60,242 nucleotides of DNA from positions 1 to 60,242 of the forward strand of contig CAMEHU010000006.1 of assembly GCA_945917765.1 (NCBI GenBank), given 5' to 3'. This document shows positions 57,475 through 60,242 of this stretch, one piece after another (position 1 is the first letter of the stretch; every line of letters begins with the position of its first letter). Under the pieces are notes generated by a model that worked only from the letters and a program-made list of their open reading frames with translations, had not been told where the DNA came from and did no database searches. The translations under genes and the position numbers were made by a program. This DNA is from an uncultured Lachnospiraceae bacterium (GTDB taxonomy: Bacteria > Bacillota > Clostridia > TANB77 > CAG-508).

Positions 57475-57924
57475 TTACATTTTATATATTTTTTCCAATA
57501 AAGCTTCTTCTAATGTTTTAGAAAAATTAATTTTTAAACTTTCTGCTTTAGTATTTATCCACTTAGGAATATTTACAGTTTTCTTTACTAATTCTTTTCC
57601 CCATTTTTCTGCAAAAGCACTTATATCTACAGCTATATATGTTTTAAATTTTGAAATATAATCCCAATCTTCTATATCCAATCTTTTTTCGAATTCTTCA
57701 AATTTTACATCTTCAATTTTACTTGCTTTTGGAATTTTATTGTCCGCTTCCATTTCGTCTATTATTAATCCTGCAATTAAATCTTCCGCCATTTCCATTG
57801 CTTCTTCTAATGTACTTCCACATGTTGAAGCACTACAATTCAATGCTCTTTCTAAATCTGGTACAAAAACAGAATATCCACCTTCTTTCTCTTCGTAAAA
57901 TAATACTGGATAAATAACTTTCAT
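57475..57924 (-). CDS. hicB: HicB-type antitoxin
   Basis: The 149-residue protein has the HicB fold: VIYPVLFYEEKEGGYSVFVPDLERALNCS at the start with the partial RNase H-like core, GSTLEEAMEMAEDLIAGL, and a C-terminal region for DNA binding. HicB binds and neutralises HicA and represses the operon. It is downstream of hicA, 29 bases away. AAGGAGG precedes the ATG. Confidence 0.9.
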   Translation of the reverse strand: MKVIYPVLFYEEKEGGYSVFVPDLERALNCSASTCGSTLEEAMEMAEDLIAGLIIDEMEADNKIPKASKIEDVKFEEFEKRLDIEDWDYISKFKTYIAVDISAFAEKWGKELVKKTVNIPKWINTKAESLKINFSKTLEEALLEKIYKM

Positions 57925-57953
57925 TTTTATATACCTCCTTAAGTATACTTAAT

Positions 57954-58137
57954 TTATTTTAAACCTGCTTGTTTTAATATGTTGTTTAGAGTACCTTTTG
58001 GAATATCTCCCTTATGATTTGGTACTATTAGACTTCCGTTCTATATCTGTATGCCTATATATGTAGTGTGACCCATTTGTATGATGATGATACCATCCTT
58101 TGGAGGTTAATATTTTGTCTAATTCACGAAACCTCAT
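57954..58137 (-). CDS. hicA: HicA-type mRNA interferase toxin, +1 shift at CGG
   Basis: HicA cuts mRNA and is held by HicB. The 60-residue product fits the family: MRFRELDKILTSKGWYHHHT, then NGSHYIYRHTD with the catalytic His, and the C-terminal VPNHKGDIPKGTLNNILKQA. The zero frame stops early after ERKSNSTKS. Skipping the C of the CGG at 58038 (GAA CGG AAG becomes GAA GGA AGT) gives the complete toxin with its conserved second half. AGGAGG precedes the ATG at 58137. The toxin would not be made in a host that reads CGG as arginine. Confidence 0.85.
58035..58038 (-). other. CGG +1 frameshift site (hicA)
   Basis: The minus strand reads GAA CGG AAG in the zero frame. Skipping the C at 58038 gives GAA GGA AGT and restores 27 conserved codons. 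Confidence 0.78.
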
Positions 58138-58159
58138 ATTCTTACCTCCTGTTTAATAT

Positions 58160-58189
58160 ATTTTACTACGTGCAATACGTATTTGTCAA
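58160..58189 (-). promoter_or_regulatory. hicAB promoter with operator between -35 and -10
   Basis: On the minus strand TTGACA (58184-58189), an 18-base spacer and TAAAAT (58160-58165). The spacer holds the palindrome TACGT-ATTGC-ACGTA (58167-58181). This is a natural place for HicB autorepression. From 58190 to 58424 I see only AT-rich spacer. Confidence 0.7.
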
Positions 58190-58424
58190 TAATATTATAA
58201 TATTTAATAAAATTCTTATCTTTCATCAACTACCTCCTGTAAATTAAATTCTTATTATTTTTCTACTTTACAATAACATATACTTTTGAACGCAAAAAAA
58301 GCAAAAACCTCCTTTCTTATTTGAAATTTAGTTCTTGCTTCATTTATTATATTTATATTTTACATTAATTACTATTTGTGAACTAATGTTTGTATTATAT
58401 CATGTTTTCGTATACTTTTCAACC

Positions 58425-59114
58425 TTATTTTAAATAATAATGTCTTATAGGTTTTAAATCATCATCCAATTCATAGCAAATAGGATTTCCAGTTTGAAGC
58501 TCTAATCCAATTATTTCCTCATCTGTCATATTATCTAAATATTTTATCAATCCTCTTAAACTATTTCCATGTGCTGCTATTATTACTCTTTTTCCTTCCA
58601 TTAAATCTTTTTTAATATCAGAATTCCAATAATCCATAACCCTTTTTATCGTGTCTAACAAATTTTCTGTTGTTGGCAATTCATCTTTAGTTAAATCTTT
58701 ATATTTTGGATCATTTCCAGGATATCTTTCATCATCTGTTGATAATTCTGGTGGCTTAACATCTGTGCTTCTTCTCCATAATAATACTTGTTCGTCACCA
58801 TATTTTTTCTTTGTTTCATCTTTATTTAATCCTTGCAAAGCTCCATAATGTCTTTCATTTAATCTCCAACTCTTTTTTACAGGAATATCTTTTTCACCTA
58901 ACTCTTCTAAAATATAATTTAATGTATCATTTGCTCTTTTTAATACAGAAGTATACGCAATATCAAATTCAAACCCTTTCTCCTTTAGTGCCTTTCCTGC
59001 ATCTTTTGCTTCTTGTATTCCTTGTTCAGATAACTCTACATCTGTCCATCCTGTAAATCTATTTTCTAAATTCCACATGCTTTGTCCATGTCTAACTAAT
59101 ACTAATTTAAGCAT
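58425..59114 (-). CDS. gpmA: 2,3-bisphosphoglycerate-dependent phosphoglycerate mutase
   Basis: The enzyme converts 3-phosphoglycerate to 2-phosphoglycerate in glycolysis. The 229 residues carry the catalytic [18 protein letters not shown] (His about 9), the family strings [12 protein letters not shown] and [15 protein letters not shown], and the second His in [16 protein letters not shown] (about 182). Length is normal. It stands alone with AGGAGGTT-like site before the ATG. Confidence 0.95.
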   Translation of the reverse strand: MLKLVLVRHGQSMWNLENRFTGWTDVELSEQGIQEAKDAGKALKEKGFEFDIAYTSVLKRANDTLNYILEELGEKDIPVKKSWRLNERHYGALQGLNKDETKKKYGDEQVLLWRRSTDVKPPELSTDDERYPGNDPKYKDLTKDELPTTENLLDTIKRVMDYWNSDIKKDLMEGKRVIIAAHGNSLRGLIKYLDNMTDEEIIGLELQTGNPICYELDDDLKPIRHYYLK

Positions 59115-59210
59115 AATTAACCTCCTTATTATTTCTTATATGCACATTATAATAATTTTCTTATCAAAAAGTCAATAGTATGTGAATAATATTTCATATT
59201 TTAGGCAATA

Positions 59211-59243
59211 AAAAATTTCGCATTTGTACTGTCAAATGCGAAT
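59211..59243 (-). terminator. Terminator of the XRE regulator gene
   Basis: TTCGCATTTG and CAAATGCGAA form a ten-base stem with a six-base loop, followed on the minus strand by TTTTTT. Confidence 0.85.
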
Positions 59244-59273
59244 TAAATACTCTATAATTTTATTTATTTTTTC

Positions 59274-59882
59274 TTATTTACCAATAACTTTCTTTTGCCA
59301 ACTTTTTTCATTACATTTTGGGCATTTCATATATCTAGTTCTTCCTTTGTGCATAGCTAAAAATACACTTGAATATTCTGGTACATATTTATAATGACAT
59401 TTATCACATTCATAATATCCTGCTGTTTGCTCAATTTTTAGACAATTAAACATTCCAATTGCAAAAGTAATAGACCCCAGAACTACCAATGAAATCCTAA
59501 TCCAATTTTGCATTTCTACAAAAGAAGCCAAAAATATCAAAATCAAAAATGTAATAGATGAAATATATCCTATAACTACTTCTAACTTTAGCATTTTTTT
59601 ATCTGATTCTTCCTTTTGTTTTACCATATCAATTAAATTTTGCTCTAATTTTTCATTATAATTATCCATTTTAATTACCTCCCCACTTAATAATTCATTT
59701 ACACTTATTTTTAGTTCATTACATAAATCAAGCATTATTGATGAATCAGGCATTGATTTTCCATTCTCCCATTTCGAAATAGCTCTATCAGTAATATTTA
59801 ACTTTTCTGCTAGTTGAGCTTGAGTTAAACCATTCTTTTTTCTACATTCAGCAATAAACTTTCCAATTTTAATCTGATCCAT
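59274..59882 (-). CDS. XRE-family regulator with membrane and zinc-ribbon part
   Basis: The 202 residues start with an HTH_3 domain (about 6-60, KNGLTQAQLAEKLNITDRAI and KWENGKSMPDSSIMLDLC), then a coiled linker, two membrane helices (about 107-145), and a C-terminal zinc-ribbon-like part with CDKCHYKYVPEY and MKCPKCNEKSW. Membrane-bound XRE regulators of this type are common in Firmicutes and may sense envelope state. AAGGAGG precedes the ATG. Confidence 0.85.
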   Translation of the reverse strand: MDQIKIGKFIAECRKKNGLTQAQLAEKLNITDRAISKWENGKSMPDSSIMLDLCNELKISVNELLSGEVIKMDNYNEKLEQNLIDMVKQKEESDKKMLKLEVVIGYISSITFLILIFLASFVEMQNWIRISLVVLGSITFAIGMFNCLKIEQTAGYYECDKCHYKYVPEYSSVFLAMHKGRTRYMKCPKCNEKSWQKKVIGK

Positions 59883-59936
59883 ATCATTTTCCTCCTTCGA
59901 TTTAAGTGTAAAATATTGTTCTTCAAAAGTCTACAT

Positions 59937-59987
59937 ACCATTGGTTGAGTGGGGTATTTTTTCATATCAACTAATGGTTGATAACCA
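59937..59987. promoter_or_regulatory. Operator-like inverted repeats upstream of the XRE gene
   Basis: ACCATTGGTTGA (59937-59948) is nearly the reverse complement of TCAACTAATGGT (59967-59978), and TGGTTGATAACCA (59975-59987) is a further palindrome. They lie just upstream of the XRE gene and probably serve autoregulation. The remaining 59988-60189 is AT-rich without a gene. Confidence 0.5.
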
Positions 59988-60189
59988 AAATTATACTATT
60001 ATTCTACGTTTTTATTATACCAATATTTAATTATATGAACAATATTTTAGTCTGAATATTTTTCGTCTAATCACATATTAATTAATTTTTACCAAACTTT
60101 TTAAAATATTATATACTAAAATTTCAAAACTAACATCAGATGACAACATAAATGCATGTGTAATTTGCTCACCTTTTACTTAGATAACA

Positions 60190-60242
60190 ATCGAGTAGGA
60201 ACTGAATAATTATTTTATTCAGTGTCCTCTCACACCACTGTA
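60190..60242 (-). mobile_element. 3' end of a group II intron (domain VI and part of V)
   Basis: Read on the minus strand the sequence enters as TACAGTGGTGTGAGAGGA, the 3' half of a bacterial group II intron domain V, continues to the stem ACTGAATAA/TTATTCAGT (domain VI), and ends TCCTACTCGAT, the typical intron 3' end. The 5' part and any reverse transcriptase gene lie beyond the right edge. Confidence 0.75.

Noticed and set aside
1-60242. CRISPR arrays, rRNA genes, antibiotic-resistance genes
   Set aside because: No regularly spaced repeats of CRISPR type, no rRNA-like sequence and no known resistance gene were found in reading both strands.

Overview
The window is AT-rich DNA from a spore-forming, clostridia-type Firmicute. 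It has an alpha/beta-type small acid-soluble spore protein (ssp) gene, 0A-box-like sites and strong AGGAGG ribosome sites, and EF-P, DapA, ClpC, AsnS and GpmA are all of Firmicute type. No rRNA or species marker is present, so the lineage cannot be named; an uncultured gut clostridium is a reasonable guess.

Layout. Positions 1-7256 are chromosome: a tRNA-Trp missing two 5' bases, gtrA-like, an M23 peptidase, a zinc-ribbon protein, efp, dapA, a 351-bp palindrome and clpC. Positions 7257-49021 are a 41,765-bp integrative conjugative element (ICE) inserted in the ssp gene. The 5' part of ssp (28 codons) lies left of the element and the last 40 codons lie right of it. Joining the flanks at a shared GA dinucleotide restores a 68-residue spore protein, and joining the element ends gives a symmetric attP, as expected for the TndX/TnpX-type large serine recombinase at the left end. 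Inside the ICE, from left to right, are the recombinase and Tn916 ORF7/ORF8-like regulators, two divergent Spo0A-like response regulators around a cell-wall hydrolase with a 0A-box promoter, a secreted compositional outlier, a surface-protein/sortase block, a type IV secretion block (M23, VirB4, PrgI, VirB6-like, VirB2-like, VirD4), relaxase plus ribbon-helix-helix protein plus candidate oriT, ParB-like, a 2117-residue methylase/helicase, and a cargo end with a HEPN-like protein, a formylglycine-generating-enzyme-like protein, an ECF sigma/anti-sigma pair and duplicated gene fragments. Positions 49022-60242 are chromosome again: a coiled-coil protein, an unusual AAA-AAA-M41 protease, an Rsm22-like methyltransferase, a cell-wall amidase-like protein, asnS, hicAB, gpmA, an XRE regulator, and the 3' end of a group II intron on the minus strand at the right edge.

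Main observation. Seven genes appear broken by one extra base, and all seven breaks are the same event: an in-frame CGG codon is reached, and the conserved protein continues only if the C is skipped and the next triplet (GGA, GGT, GGC or GGG, always glycine) is read. The genes are an M23 peptidase (1293), a SpaA-like surface protein (18875), VirB4 (25978), VirD4 (29995), the relaxase (31055), an amidase-like protein (55000) and HicA (58038). Apart from these, reading by eye through roughly 16,000 codons found one in-frame CGG, in the horizontally acquired-looking gene at 15414-15992. This suggests CGG is not decoded as arginine in this lineage but triggers +1 frameshifting (or four-base CGGN decoding as glycine). 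Because three core transfer genes of the ICE depend on it, the element would be locked to hosts with the same decoding.

How the ICE may work. The recombinase excises and integrates at ssp. Relaxase, ribbon-helix-helix protein and oriT process DNA; VirD4, VirB4 and the membrane genes form the channel; M23 and possibly the hydrolase open the wall; sortase and SpaA-like protein would aid mating contact. Two operons start from near-identical promoter modules carrying tandem 14-bp repeats. The Spo0A-like regulators and the spore-gene target together hint at a link to sporulation state, which is inference.
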